DNA from: an uncultured Sphingomonadaceae bacterium
GTDB lineage: Bacteria; Pseudomonadota; Alphaproteobacteria; Sphingomonadales; Sphingomonadaceae
Direction: 5' to 3'
Length of the DNA stretch: 64,000 nt
NCBI GenBank assembly: GCA_947497315.1
Contig: CANMFX010000002.1
Location: forward strand, 372,001 to 436,000
The notes beneath the pieces were generated by a model that did not search any database, was not told where the DNA came from, and was given only the letters and a program-made list of their open reading frames with translations. How positions within the stretch are numbered: position 1 is the stretch's first letter; each line of letters starts with the position of its first letter. Positions 41,850-50,501 of this stretch are shown here, piece after piece. The position numbers were made by a program, and so were the translations under genes.

Positions 41850-42701
41850 ATGTACAAATATGTCTTGGCTGCAACTTGCCTTTCCGTTGCTTCATCCCCC
41901 GTTCGCGCGCAGCCGGAGGGGCAGGGGCCGCCTCGCGGGGAATCTGTTTTTAATGGTGACTATGTAACCTTGGGCGTCGGAGTTGCAGTCGGCCCCAGTT
42001 ATGAGGGTTCGGACAATTACAACATTAACCCGCTGCCAGTGATTTTGGGCAGTGTTGCAGGCATTGATTTTGAACCGCGTGGTCCCGGGCTGGCGCTGGA
42101 TGTCATTCCTGACCAGGCTGGCGCCAAGGTTGATTTCATCCTGGGACCCGTTGGCCGTGCGCGTTTTGATCGCAACAATGGGATCAAGGATGACGTAGTG
42201 CGCGAGCTCGGCGAACTGGATGTCGCCGTCGAGCTTGGCGCAGTGGCAGGTGTGAAGGTCAATCGAGTGTTCAGCCGGTTCGATTCACTTACTGCGGAAG
42301 TCGATCTGCGCTGGGATGTGGCTGGCGCACATGAAGGCCAGGTCATTTCACCGCGCCTGACCTATTTCAGGCCGATTAGCCGCGGCGCAGCGGTCAGCTT
42401 TTCCATCAGCGCGGATCATGTGGATGATGATTATGCTGATTACTATTTCAGCATTTCACCGGCCGGTACTTTGGCCAGTGGTCTGCCAACTTTCAACGCA
42501 ACGGGTGGTTGGAAAAATATCGGTGCTTCTGTTTTTAGTGCGATTGATCTGGATGGAGATGCGACCAATGGCGGTTTTGCGATTATCCTGCTCGGCGGAT
42601 ATTCGCGGCTGCTGGAAGATGCCAAGCGCTCGCCCGTCACATCCATCCGCGGCGATGCCGACCAGTTTTTTGGCGCGATCGGGGTTGGCTATACATTCTA
42701 G
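41850..42701 (+). CDS. MipA/OmpV-family outer membrane protein
   Basis: The 283-residue protein starts with a cleavable signal (VLAATCLSVASSPVRAQ). It continues as a beta-barrel with alternating hydrophobic residues, and ends in the outer-membrane signature GVGYTF with a terminal Phe. The blocks GVAVGPSYEGSDNYNINPLPVI and PRLTYFRPISRG fit the MipA/OmpV family (scaffold or porin-like proteins). AGGAAA lies before the ATG. It follows the DUF2141 gene by 38 bp and may be in the same transcript. Specific ligand unknown. Confidence 0.88.
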   Translation: MYKYVLAATCLSVASSPVRAQPEGQGPPRGESVFNGDYVTLGVGVAVGPSYEGSDNYNINPLPVILGSVAGIDFEPRGPGLALDVIPDQAGAKVDFILGPVGRARFDRNNGIKDDVVRELGELDVAVELGAVAGVKVNRVFSRFDSLTAEVDLRWDVAGAHEGQVISPRLTYFRPISRGAAVSFSISADHVDDDYADYYFSISPAGTLASGLPTFNATGGWKNIGASVFSAIDLDGDATNGGFAIILLGGYSRLLEDAKRSPVTSIRGDADQFFGAIGVGYTF

Positions 42702-42732
42702 TTTGAACTGTTAGCCCGATATGGATGCTCTC

Positions 42733-43860
42733 CTAGTCGACATCCTCTACATCGACCGTTTCACCGGTAACGCGTTGTGACAAGGCGGCGGCGATGAATG
42801 GGTCAAGTGCACCATCCAGCACATCCGACGGCGCACTGCTGGTCACACCGGTGCGCAAATCCTTGACCATCTGATAAGGTTGCAGGACATAGCTGCGAAT
42901 CTGGTGACCCCAGCCAATTTCGGTTTTTGCCTGATATTCGCCGCTTGCCTCAGCCTCGCGGCGCTGCAGCTCAGCCTCATACAGCCGCGCTTTGAGCATC
43001 CCCATCGCGGTGGCGCGGTTTTTATGCTGGCTGCGATCATTCTGTGAAGCGACGACAATTCCGGTGGGCTGGTGGGTTATGCGCACGGCACTGTCCGTAG
43101 TGTTGACGTGCTGTCCGCCTGATCCGGATGCCCGGTAGGTATCGATTTTTAGGTCGCCCTCGTTAATCTCGACCTCGAAACTCTCATCAATCACCGGATA
43201 GACCCAGACGCTGGAAAAGCTGGTGTGCCTTTTTGCGGCGCTGTCAAACGGGGATATCCGGACAAGACGATGAACACCGCTTTCGGTTTTCGCGAAACCA
43301 TAGGCGTTCTCACCCTTGATCTCGAGCGTGGCGGACTTGATGCCCGCCTGATCGCCCGCCTGATAGTCGACCATCGAAACTTTATAGCCCCTAGCTTCGG
43401 CCCAGCGCTGATACATGCGCAGCAGCATATCGGCCCAGTCCTGACTCTCCGTTCCACCGGCGCCGGCGTGGATTTCCAGATAGGTGTCGAAATTATCCGC
43501 TTCACCGGAAAGCAGCGCCTGAACCTTGTCACGGTCTGCCCGGTCGGCGAGCTTGCCCAGTGTCTCGACACCTTCTTCAGCCAGCGCGTCGTCGCTTTCC
43601 TCCTCGGCCATCTCTATAAATTCGAGGGCGTCGTCCATTTCCTGCTGGATTTCCCTAGCTGCGGTAATCGACTCATCCAGCCGCCGCCGCTCGGTCATGA
43701 CGGCCTGCGCTGCGCTCTGGTCGTCCCACAGCGTCGGATCTTCTACCCGCGCGTTCAGCTCGTCCAGCCGCCGTAAGGCAACATCCCAGTTAAGCGAGGT
43801 TTTCAGCAGGTCCAGCGCCGCGCTGATCCGGTCGACATGCGCCTGAGCTTCCGCACGCAT
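42733..43860 (-). CDS. prfB: peptide chain release factor 2
   Basis: The 375-residue factor recognises UGA and UAA stop codons and releases the finished peptide. The GGQ catalytic motif is at 248-250 (SGSGGQHVNTTDSAVR) and the SPF stop-recognition tripeptide is in RLVRISPFDSAAKRHTSF. The reading frame is continuous from the ATG at 43860. The programmed +1 frameshift at an internal UGA, present in many bacteria, is absent here, as is common in alphaproteobacteria. It converges on the MipA-like gene. Confidence 0.97.
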   Translation of the reverse strand: MRAEAQAHVDRISAALDLLKTSLNWDVALRRLDELNARVEDPTLWDDQSAAQAVMTERRRLDESITAAREIQQEMDDALEFIEMAEEESDDALAEEGVETLGKLADRADRDKVQALLSGEADNFDTYLEIHAGAGGTESQDWADMLLRMYQRWAEARGYKVSMVDYQAGDQAGIKSATLEIKGENAYGFAKTESGVHRLVRISPFDSAAKRHTSFSSVWVYPVIDESFEVEINEGDLKIDTYRASGSGGQHVNTTDSAVRITHQPTGIVVASQNDRSQHKNRATAMGMLKARLYEAELQRREAEASGEYQAKTEIGWGHQIRSYVLQPYQMVKDLRTGVTSSAPSDVLDGALDPFIAAALSQRVTGETVDVEDVD

Positions 43861-43942
43861 TACAAAGTCTCCAAATATCTCTTGGCGCTTCGATTAGACG
43901 ATATGGTGGTGATGTAAACAGGGGATGGAGAAGCTTATGCAA

Positions 43943-43964
43943 AATTCGATAGTGATATCGAATT
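43943..43964. promoter_or_regulatory. 9-bp inverted repeat upstream of carbonic anhydrase
   Basis: The perfect arms AATTCGATA (43943-43951) and TATCGAATT (43956-43964) are separated by GTGA. The element lies in an AT-rich 233-bp region between prfB and the carbonic anhydrase gene, about 130 bp before the latter. There is no following T-run, so a protein-binding site is more likely than a terminator. No regulator is identified. Confidence 0.4.
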
Positions 43965-44093
43965 GTCATAGATATTATCTATTAAATTTGACATTTGGTT
44001 TGAAATTTCCATTTTATAAAAATCGGCTATTGCCGCGTAACTATATAAGTTCGCAGACAAACAATGATGGTCTAAACGATAGGGGACTAGAAA

Positions 44094-44843
44094 ATGAAAC
44101 TACGTCAATCTTTCGCATGCGTCGCTATTGCCGCTTTGATGGCAGTGCCAGCACAAGCTGCTGACAATAAATCCTATGATTATGGTGCCGAACGCGGTGC
44201 CGAAAAATGGGGTCAGCTTCACAGCGACTATGCAATTTGTGAGAGCGGCAATATGCAGTCGCCAATCGATCTGGCTGGTGCCAATGCGATTGGGAATTTA
44301 GCTGTTGCCGTCGATTACAAATCAGGCCCGATGGGTGTTACCAATAAAGGCCTGACGGTACAGAATGACTTTGCCGCCGGCTCGACCATGACCAGTGGCG
44401 GTATGACGTTTAACCTGATTCAGATCCATTTCCATACTCCTTCCGAACATGCCATTTCTGGAAAGCGCTTTCCGCTGACCGGTCACTTTGTGCATGCGAC
44501 TGCTGATGGAAAGCTTGGCGTCTTGGGCGTGATGTTTGAAGAAGGCGCGGCTAACCCGGAGCTTGCGAAAATCCTGGCCGCAGCTCCATCAAGCAAGTCG
44601 GATGTCAAAGCGGGCACCGACCAGATGATCGATCCCGCCGGAATGCTTCCTGAAGATCTGGCTGTTTATCGTTACATGGGCTCGCTGACGACGCCGCCGT
44701 GCAGCGAAGGCGTAAACTGGCATGTATTGCGCGACTCCGTAACCGCGAGCAAAGAACAGATTGAAGCTTTTGAAAATCTGATGGGCGACAGTGCCCGCCC
44801 TGTACGGGCTCTAAACAACCGTCTGGTTGTCGCACCGGAGTAA
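44094..44843 (+). CDS. periplasmic alpha-type carbonic anhydrase
   Basis: The 249-residue enzyme interconverts CO2 and bicarbonate in the periplasm. A signal peptide ends at AQA (about residue 22). The mature part has the alpha-class order: CESGNMQSPIDL, zinc ligands His112 and His114 in QIHFHTPSEH, the third likely at His131 (GHFVHA), and the C-terminal SLTTPPCSEGVNWHV. Cys in CESG and PPCSEG form the usual disulfide pair. GGGGA precedes the ATG by about eight bases. It is a single-gene unit with a hairpin terminator after it. Confidence 0.95.
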   Translation: MKLRQSFACVAIAALMAVPAQAADNKSYDYGAERGAEKWGQLHSDYAICESGNMQSPIDLAGANAIGNLAVAVDYKSGPMGVTNKGLTVQNDFAAGSTMTSGGMTFNLIQIHFHTPSEHAISGKRFPLTGHFVHATADGKLGVLGVMFEEGAANPELAKILAAAPSSKSDVKAGTDQMIDPAGMLPEDLAVYRYMGSLTTPPCSEGVNWHVLRDSVTASKEQIEAFENLMGDSARPVRALNNRLVVAPE

Positions 44844-44877
44844 ACGAACAACTTGTTCAGACTGTCCTTTCAAAGAT

Positions 44878-44900
44878 GGGCCGGACTTATGTTCCGGCCC
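44878..44900 (+). terminator. GC-rich hairpin terminator after carbonic anhydrase
   Basis: The 8-bp arms GGGCCGGA (44878-44885) and TCCGGCCC (44893-44900) enclose the 7-base loop CTTATGT and are followed by TTTCCCATT. The hairpin lies between convergent genes, 34 bp after the carbonic anhydrase stop, so it may serve both directions. The T-tract is short. Confidence 0.7.
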
Positions 44901-44923
44901 TTTCCCATTGAGCTTCGTATCGC

Positions 44924-46945
44924 TCATCCAAACCGGTTTTTCCCAGCCATTGCCCGGTGGGCCATAGCCATGGTGGTGAGTTGGGCATTGACCCGGATAC
45001 AACTGGGCATCACGCTGGCATCGGTGACATAGACATTGGTTGTGCCATGAACACGCTGGTCAAGGTCAACCACGCCCTTGGCCGGATCCACGTTGATGGC
45101 ATTGCCGCCATGGGGGTGAGAGCTGGACAGCACCACATCGTCCGGTTCGACAATGGCGTCCAGGTAGAAGCCGTCAATTTCAGAATCGCTCATTCCCCTG
45201 CGCAAGGTTTGGCCTTTCAGGAGAGCCGGATAGACTTCGATCGCGCCATTGAGAAAATGGACTTTGGTCATTGTTGCCAGTGCACGGCGGAGCAGAGCGA
45301 GCTCCGGTTCGCCGACTTTTAGCTTGAGCTTGCCGTTCTCCATTTTTCCGAGGCGGTCGGCCGGAAACAATACGCCGGCAGAAACCAGCCGGTTGTAGTT
45401 GAGCATGCGCCGGAAATGTTCATCAAACCAGCCGGGAACTAAGGTCGCCATGCTCATTGGCGGCTGAAAATGGCTTTCGATCAGATAATCGCCGCGATCA
45501 ACATAGGTCGCCATCTGGTCCTCGTTCCAGACATTCATCTCGTGTCCTTCAGGCATCAAGGCTACGACCGGGCAGGCGATGTTCAGCGATATTTCATCAC
45601 CGGATTTTTCAATCCCGCTGTCGATCAGCAAGTTACTGGACGCCAATGCCCCCGCAGCCACCACAACGCCCTTGCGAGCTTTTACGGTGCGTTTCCGGCC
45701 GTCGCGGAGCGTTAGTTCAACGGCTTCGGCTACGCGCGCATCCTGCGTGCCATCTTTCCAGACAATTTCGTTTGCTTCTGCGCCGTCCAGTATGCGTGCG
45801 GGTTTGTCGCGATCTGTGCTGGTGGCATGGGTGAGGAAACTCTCTGGCATCGCCTTCTTGCGGCCATAGGGGCAGCCGGTGTTGCAATAGCCGCAATAGA
45901 CACATTCGCTATCGGGGGTTTTGGGACCGTAATTTTTCTGGAACCAAGCCGATATGGCCTGCTTGTCCATCGGATCATTGGATTGCGCCGCATATTTGTT
46001 CCAGCCATCAAGCAGGTGAGGGCCATTGTTCCGTCCCGATATTGCCGATATTTCGGAAACTTCCAGCGCACCTTCAACTGCCTCATAGCTTACGGTGAGT
46101 TCCGCTTCGCTAACCGGCGCGCCCAAAGCATCCCATGTCTTGTACACGTCTTCTGCTTGCGGATGGACGAGGCCTGCATGCTTCATGCGCAGACAGATAC
46201 CATTGTTAATCACTGTCGAACCGCCGACCACGCGTCCCTGAAAGACAATCACATCGCGATCTTTGGTTGTTTGCAACGCACCGTCCTTGAATAGACGGGC
46301 CGTCATCCGGGCTTCTTCATGGGTGATACGGGACGATGGATAGTTATGACCCGCCTCGAGTATAAGCACTTCATGTCCCTCATCGGCCACGGACGCTGCC
46401 GCAACCGCGCCGCCTGCGCCGGACCCGATGACGATGACGTCCACTTCTTCGGGAATGGCGTCATGACCGACAAACACTTCGGCTTTCAGATCGCGTCTGG
46501 GTTCGCGCCTGACCGGAAGTTCACCGGGGGCAGAACGGTCCCGCTGGCCCGGCAACAGATATTTGAGCCGCTGGTAAATCGGGTTGTCGAAATTCAGTTC
46601 CTCATCGCCGCGTTCCCAGTGGCCATAATAGCCAGCAAGGATCACACCCTTGGTGCGGGCGATATCTTGAAACAGGTCCACACGGCTGTTCTGCAGACGG
46701 CGGCGGATCAGACTCTGTCGCATTTTTGGCGGCGCGAGTAGAAAGAACGGGCCGCCAAGGATCAGGAACAGTCCATAGAGCGCCAGCCCGATTTCCTTTG
46801 GCTTGTCGCCATCGATATTGGAGAAATGCTCCTGAAGGTTCTCCACCACTTGCGACGGGGAAATCGCCATAGGTGTATCGTGGAACAGCGTTTGGGTGAG
46901 CGCTTTCAGCATGCGCGCCTGCAGGGGATTAAATGGTTTTTGCAT
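44924..46945 (-). CDS. GMC-family FAD-dependent oxidoreductase (long-chain alcohol/sterol oxidase-like)
   Basis: The 673-residue protein has about 165 N-terminal residues with one hydrophobic stretch (GLALYGLFLILGGPFFLLAPP). The GMC fold follows: DVIVIGSGAGGAVAAASVADEG for FAD, FQGRVVGGSTVINNGICLR, and the C-terminal active-site half HPHGGNAINV, then VYVTDASVMPSCIRVNAQLTTMAMA. A cysteine-rich segment CVYCGYCNTGCPYG is typical of the long-chain alcohol oxidase-like branch. AGGAAGA precedes the ATG. The substrate is unknown; long-chain alcohols or sterol-like compounds are plausible. Confidence 0.88.
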   Translation of the reverse strand: MQKPFNPLQARMLKALTQTLFHDTPMAISPSQVVENLQEHFSNIDGDKPKEIGLALYGLFLILGGPFFLLAPPKMRQSLIRRRLQNSRVDLFQDIARTKGVILAGYYGHWERGDEELNFDNPIYQRLKYLLPGQRDRSAPGELPVRREPRRDLKAEVFVGHDAIPEEVDVIVIGSGAGGAVAAASVADEGHEVLILEAGHNYPSSRITHEEARMTARLFKDGALQTTKDRDVIVFQGRVVGGSTVINNGICLRMKHAGLVHPQAEDVYKTWDALGAPVSEAELTVSYEAVEGALEVSEISAISGRNNGPHLLDGWNKYAAQSNDPMDKQAISAWFQKNYGPKTPDSECVYCGYCNTGCPYGRKKAMPESFLTHATSTDRDKPARILDGAEANEIVWKDGTQDARVAEAVELTLRDGRKRTVKARKGVVVAAGALASSNLLIDSGIEKSGDEISLNIACPVVALMPEGHEMNVWNEDQMATYVDRGDYLIESHFQPPMSMATLVPGWFDEHFRRMLNYNRLVSAGVLFPADRLGKMENGKLKLKVGEPELALLRRALATMTKVHFLNGAIEVYPALLKGQTLRRGMSDSEIDGFYLDAIVEPDDVVLSSSHPHGGNAINVDPAKGVVDLDQRVHGTTNVYVTDASVMPSCIRVNAQLTTMAMAHRAMAGKNRFG

Positions 46946-47006
46946 TGCTATCTTCCTAAAGTGCGACCCTAGAAAAATATCTCATCAATATCAGCGGGCT
47001 GTTACC

Positions 47007-48035
47007 CTATTCGGTTTGATCTGCCTCGACAGTTTGAACAATACCCAATCCGTCGCCGTTCTTTCCGACAGTGAAGTGGCGGATCAGCTTGCCTTCGATC
47101 ATGTCAACTTCGGCAATCCGGTCCAGTCCGGTTTCGGCAACATAAAGCCGCCTACCATCTGGTGAAAAAAGGATGGTAACCTGCGCCGATTCCCGGCTGC
47201 CGCCAAGTTTGATGGTGCCCTTGGGCAACCTTGTGTCAACATCGAACAGGCCCAGCGCGCCATCGCCGAGGTTAGACGTCACAGCCGTTTTGCCGTCCGG
47301 GCTGATGGCCACGCGGATCGGGAAATTACCGGTTTTGATTGTGGTAATTTCATCCAGGCTGTCGGCATCAAATACCCGCATCAGATCGCCGCGCCGGTCG
47401 GCGACCCAGACGGTTTTTCCATCCGGTGTGATGGCAATGCCTTCCGGTTCTGTACCAGCGGGCAGGTCCTTGATCTTGGAACCCTCCACAAGATCAAGGA
47501 CGCTCACCGTTCCGGACTGCATATTGCTAACAAAGGCCCGGCTTTTATCCGGTGTTACCACTAGCATATGACTGCCCTTCTGTCCGGTCGAAATCTGCGT
47601 AACTTCGCGCGTCTGGCTCTCCCCGGAAGGTGGCGATACAATCGTTATACTGTCGCTGCCTTCGGTTGAGGCAATGATCCGCCCGTCATCCAGCCACACA
47701 ATACCATGCGGGCTTTTGCCTGGTGTCAACGCTATCGTTTCAATCTTCCGTTGCGCGGCAACTTCGAAAATATCGATATGTTCCGCGCCATAAGAAACAA
47801 CAGCGGCCAGCTGCCCATCCGGTGAGATTGCAACTTCATGAGGATTTTTACCGGTATCACCGCGGGAGATCTCCTGACCGGATGCCAGGTCAATGAAGCT
47901 GAGCGTATCTTCGCCTTTATTGCCCACTAGTAGCATACCGCTCAGCGCTTCATGATCCGCTGCAGGGTTTTCCGCAGAGACGGAGCAGGAAGTGAACAGC
48001 GTTGCTGCCATCAAAGCGATTGCAAATTTGTTCAT
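47007..48035 (-). CDS. YncE-like beta-propeller lipoprotein
   Basis: ATG 48035 (MNKFAIALMAATLFTSC) follows AGGAGAT by about nine bases and gives a lipoprotein signal with the cysteine at residue 17. The open frame extends 12 codons further upstream. The 342-residue product consists of repeated blades with SPDGK/TPDGK motifs (ISPDGQLAAVVSYG, VTPDKSRAFVSN, ITPDGKTVWVADRRG, ISPDGKTAVTSNLGDG, FSPDGRRLYVAETG), a seven-bladed YncE/cytochrome-D1-type propeller. Function unknown; a binding or scaffold role in the periplasm is likely. Same strand as the GMC gene downstream (61-bp gap) and the CsgG-like gene upstream. Confidence 0.85.
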   Translation of the reverse strand: MNKFAIALMAATLFTSCSVSAENPAADHEALSGMLLVGNKGEDTLSFIDLASGQEISRGDTGKNPHEVAISPDGQLAAVVSYGAEHIDIFEVAAQRKIETIALTPGKSPHGIVWLDDGRIIASTEGSDSITIVSPPSGESQTREVTQISTGQKGSHMLVVTPDKSRAFVSNMQSGTVSVLDLVEGSKIKDLPAGTEPEGIAITPDGKTVWVADRRGDLMRVFDADSLDEITTIKTGNFPIRVAISPDGKTAVTSNLGDGALGLFDVDTRLPKGTIKLGGSRESAQVTILFSPDGRRLYVAETGLDRIAEVDMIEGKLIRHFTVGKNGDGLGIVQTVEADQTE

Positions 48036-48113
48036 TCTCACCATCTCCTGAGACAATCCCCGGCAAGGCATTTGGCCGTACCGGGGATGAGCGTGTCCTA
48101 GCCGACCGCGGCC

Positions 48114-48881
48114 CTATTCTGCTTGCGGTGCGGCGGCGCTAGGGTCTTCGGGAAGACCGCCAAGCTGTGTCACCATTTTTGTATATGCGTCGAGATAGGC
48201 GAGGGCCATTACCCGGCCAATCTGGGTATCGGTATAACCACCGCCTGCTGCGCCAGCAAGAACGCCGCCAAAGAAGCCGCCTCCTCCACCGCCAAATTTC
48301 AGATCAGATTTGCGGGAATAGCCTTCGGTGATGCGTTCCATTTCGGTCGTGCGCACGTTGACCAGCGACAAGGTTACATTTGCCTCTTTCTTATTGACCT
48401 TGATACCACCAAATAGGCCGCCCAATGTCCGTCCACCCAATGCACCTGCAATGCCGCCCAGCGCACCACCGCCACCGGAGCGGTTATTGGCAGAAATAAT
48501 ATCGGGCACGATAACATAGTCTGCAGCTTTCACCTGACGCTTGCCGATATTGGAACCGCGTTGCAATTCGCCTGAATCCGCCAGCGCTCGTTCGACAGCC
48601 CTGCTGGCCAGACCACGACCGCGATCCACCAGACCAAAGCAGCCAGAGCGAGCAACAAAGGTCTTGATCAGCGCCTCCGGCGAACCCAGCTTATAGCTCA
48701 CCCACCAGCGTTGTTCCGGTTCCACGATGGCAATGGTGCCCAGTTTTTTGTAACAAACAGGGATCTCGGCAACACCGCGCTCCTGCGCCTTCTGACCTTT
48801 TGACTTGCCTGCAGCCAGCGCCGTACCGCAGGAAAGCGCGACTGATGAGACAGCTATGGCGGTGATAATTTTCTTCAACAT
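48114..48881 (-). CDS. CsgG/HfaB-family envelope protein
   Basis: The 255-residue protein has a signal peptide (MLKKIITAIAVSSVALSCGTALA). Its CsgG-like domain includes FVARSGCFGLVDRGRGLASRAVERALADSGELQRGSNIGKRQ, ADYVIVPDIISANN, KKEANVTLSLVNVRTTEMERITEGYSRKSDL and a C-terminal GGGYTDTQIGRVMALAYLDAYTKMVTQL. Two glycine-rich loops interrupt the domain. CsgG relatives form outer-membrane-associated oligomers, but curli genes are not present here. GGAGGG precedes the ATG. Confidence 0.82.
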   Translation of the reverse strand: MLKKIITAIAVSSVALSCGTALAAGKSKGQKAQERGVAEIPVCYKKLGTIAIVEPEQRWWVSYKLGSPEALIKTFVARSGCFGLVDRGRGLASRAVERALADSGELQRGSNIGKRQVKAADYVIVPDIISANNRSGGGGALGGIAGALGGRTLGGLFGGIKVNKKEANVTLSLVNVRTTEMERITEGYSRKSDLKFGGGGGGFFGGVLAGAAGGGYTDTQIGRVMALAYLDAYTKMVTQLGGLPEDPSAAAPQAE

Positions 48882-49193
48882 GATGTTCCCTCCGACTTAA
48901 AATACCCTGCCCACTGCGTGAAATTGAATCAGTCAATTCCCTACCAGTGGCAGATCAATTCGCGACCTCGAGATTTGCATGATGATAAAACTGATCACGA
49001 TTCTGAGGTTCTGTAATATGTTGTAACGGTAATAGGCCCCGCTGATTGTGATCTATAGCACGTTTTAGACATGCTTATTTTCGACCGGTCTGCCAACCAA
49101 AAAGATGGGCACAGCCTGTAACTCTTTTCTTTTATAATTATGCCGTTAGCATGCGGGTAGAGGTAAACAACCTTGATTCTGGGAGGAATGCGG
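48882..49193. other. divergent intergenic region, no gene seen
   Basis: This 312-bp stretch separates the divergent CsgG-like and flavoprotein genes and must hold both promoters. I see only short symmetries (AATTGA/TCAATT around 48925-48940) and no convincing coding frame, RNA gene or terminator. Confidence 0.6.
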
Positions 49194-50501
49194 ATGCGGC
49201 ATATCGCGATCATCGGGTCGGGGCCGGCGGGCTATTACTCGGCCGAAGCGGCGCAAAAAAAATATGGTGGCGACGTTACCATCGATATCATTGACCGGTT
49301 GCCGGTCCCCTTTGGTCTGATTCGAACTGGCGTTGCCCCGGACCATCAATCGATCAAGGCCGTCTCCCGGCGTTACGAGAAAACCGCTCTGGGTGATAAT
49401 GTTCATTTTGCCGGTAATGTTACTGTGGGAGAAGATGTCAGCATCGAGGAACTACAGGGCTTTTATGACGCAGTAATTCTGGCCACTGGTGCCCCCAATG
49501 ATCGGCCACTGGAAATTGAGGGCAGTGATTTGCCCGGTGTTATCGGGAGCGCGGCCTTTGTCGGATGGTATAACGGCCATCCTGATTACAAAGACCTTGA
49601 TCCGCCTCTGGATGGCAAGTCTGTGGCTGTGATTGGTAACGGTAACGTCGCTTTGGATGTGGCGCGCATTCTGGCCAAGACTGAAGCCGAGTTTGCCGGT
49701 AGCGATATTGTCGGACATGCGCTTGACCAGTTGAAACAAAGCGATGTCGATAAAATTACGCTGCTCGGCAGGCGTGGCCCTCATCAAATTGCGATGACCC
49801 CGAAAGAATTGGGCGAGCTGGGTCATCTGGAACGCGCGCGTCCGGTGATTGATACGCTGGATTTTCCTGACGAGGGTGCAGATGCGATGCTCGAGCCCGG
49901 TATGCGTAAATCAGTGACCCATTTGCGCAGTTTTTTTGACCGCGCCGGAGAGTTGCGAGACAAGCCGGTCGTTATCGATTTCGACTTTTTTGCCATGCCA
50001 GTTGAGATTCAGGGTGATGGCAACGTCGAAAAACTGATTGTCGAGAAAACAGAACTGGATGCTGAACTGCGTTCTAAAGGAACTGGCGAACGCTATGAGT
50101 TAGAATGCTCCCTCGTGATCAGCTGCATCGGTTATCGCACGCCGCCGATTGAGGGCGTGCCCTATGAGCATGGCCGCGGCCGGTTTGCCAATGTTGATGG
50201 CCGGATATTGCCGGGCCTCTATTGCGTCGGCTGGGCGCGAAGAGGACCGACCGGGACAATTGGTACCAATAAACCGGATGGCTTTGCCATTATTGAGGCA
50301 GTAGCCGAAGATATCGGGGCAGGGGACAACAAGGAGGGGCGCAAAGGGTTAGATCGCCTGTTTGAGCGCCGTGGCGTTGAAGCAGTCACCTTTCGCGACT
50401 GGAAGAAAATTGAAGAAGCGGAGGTGGCCAATGCTCGTAGCGGTGCACCGCGCGAGAAATTCACAGACATTGATGAAATGATTGCAGCGAGGGAAAGCTA
50501 G
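49194..50501 (+). CDS. ferredoxin-NADP+ reductase, adrenodoxin-reductase type
   Basis: ATG 49194 lies six bases after GGGAGGA (49181-49187) and starts exactly at the FAD motif: MRHIAIIGSGPAGYYSAEAA. The 435-residue flavoprotein has the family blocks LPVPFGLIRTGVAPDHQSIK, ILATGAP, the NADP motif VAVIGNGNVALDVARIL, LLGRRGPHQIAMTPKEL and the C-terminal VGWARRGPTGTIGTNKPDG. It moves electrons between NADPH and a ferredoxin; no ferredoxin or P450 gene is next to it. Its stop codon shares the palindrome CTAG with the stop of the convergent hydrolase gene. Confidence 0.93.
   Translation: MRHIAIIGSGPAGYYSAEAAQKKYGGDVTIDIIDRLPVPFGLIRTGVAPDHQSIKAVSRRYEKTALGDNVHFAGNVTVGEDVSIEELQGFYDAVILATGAPNDRPLEIEGSDLPGVIGSAAFVGWYNGHPDYKDLDPPLDGKSVAVIGNGNVALDVARILAKTEAEFAGSDIVGHALDQLKQSDVDKITLLGRRGPHQIAMTPKELGELGHLERARPVIDTLDFPDEGADAMLEPGMRKSVTHLRSFFDRAGELRDKPVVIDFDFFAMPVEIQGDGNVEKLIVEKTELDAELRSKGTGERYELECSLVISCIGYRTPPIEGVPYEHGRGRFANVDGRILPGLYCVGWARRGPTGTIGTNKPDGFAIIEAVAEDIGAGDNKEGRKGLDRLFERRGVEAVTFRDWKKIEEAEVANARSGAPREKFTDIDEMIAARES

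Noticed and set aside
43783-43860. Programmed frameshift at the start of prfB
   Set aside because: The frame is continuous from the ATG and no in-frame TGA occurs in the first 40 codons.
48058-48086. Hairpin CCCCGG/CCGGGG between the CsgG-like and propeller genes as a terminator
   Set aside because: The 17-base loop and lack of a T-run on the coding strand make termination doubtful; it may be chance GC symmetry.
48995-49213. Minus-strand 72-codon frame in the CsgG/flavoprotein gap
   Set aside because: It runs into the flavoprotein start region, has unusual composition (many Arg/Ile/Ser) and no ribosome site; more likely non-coding promoter DNA.
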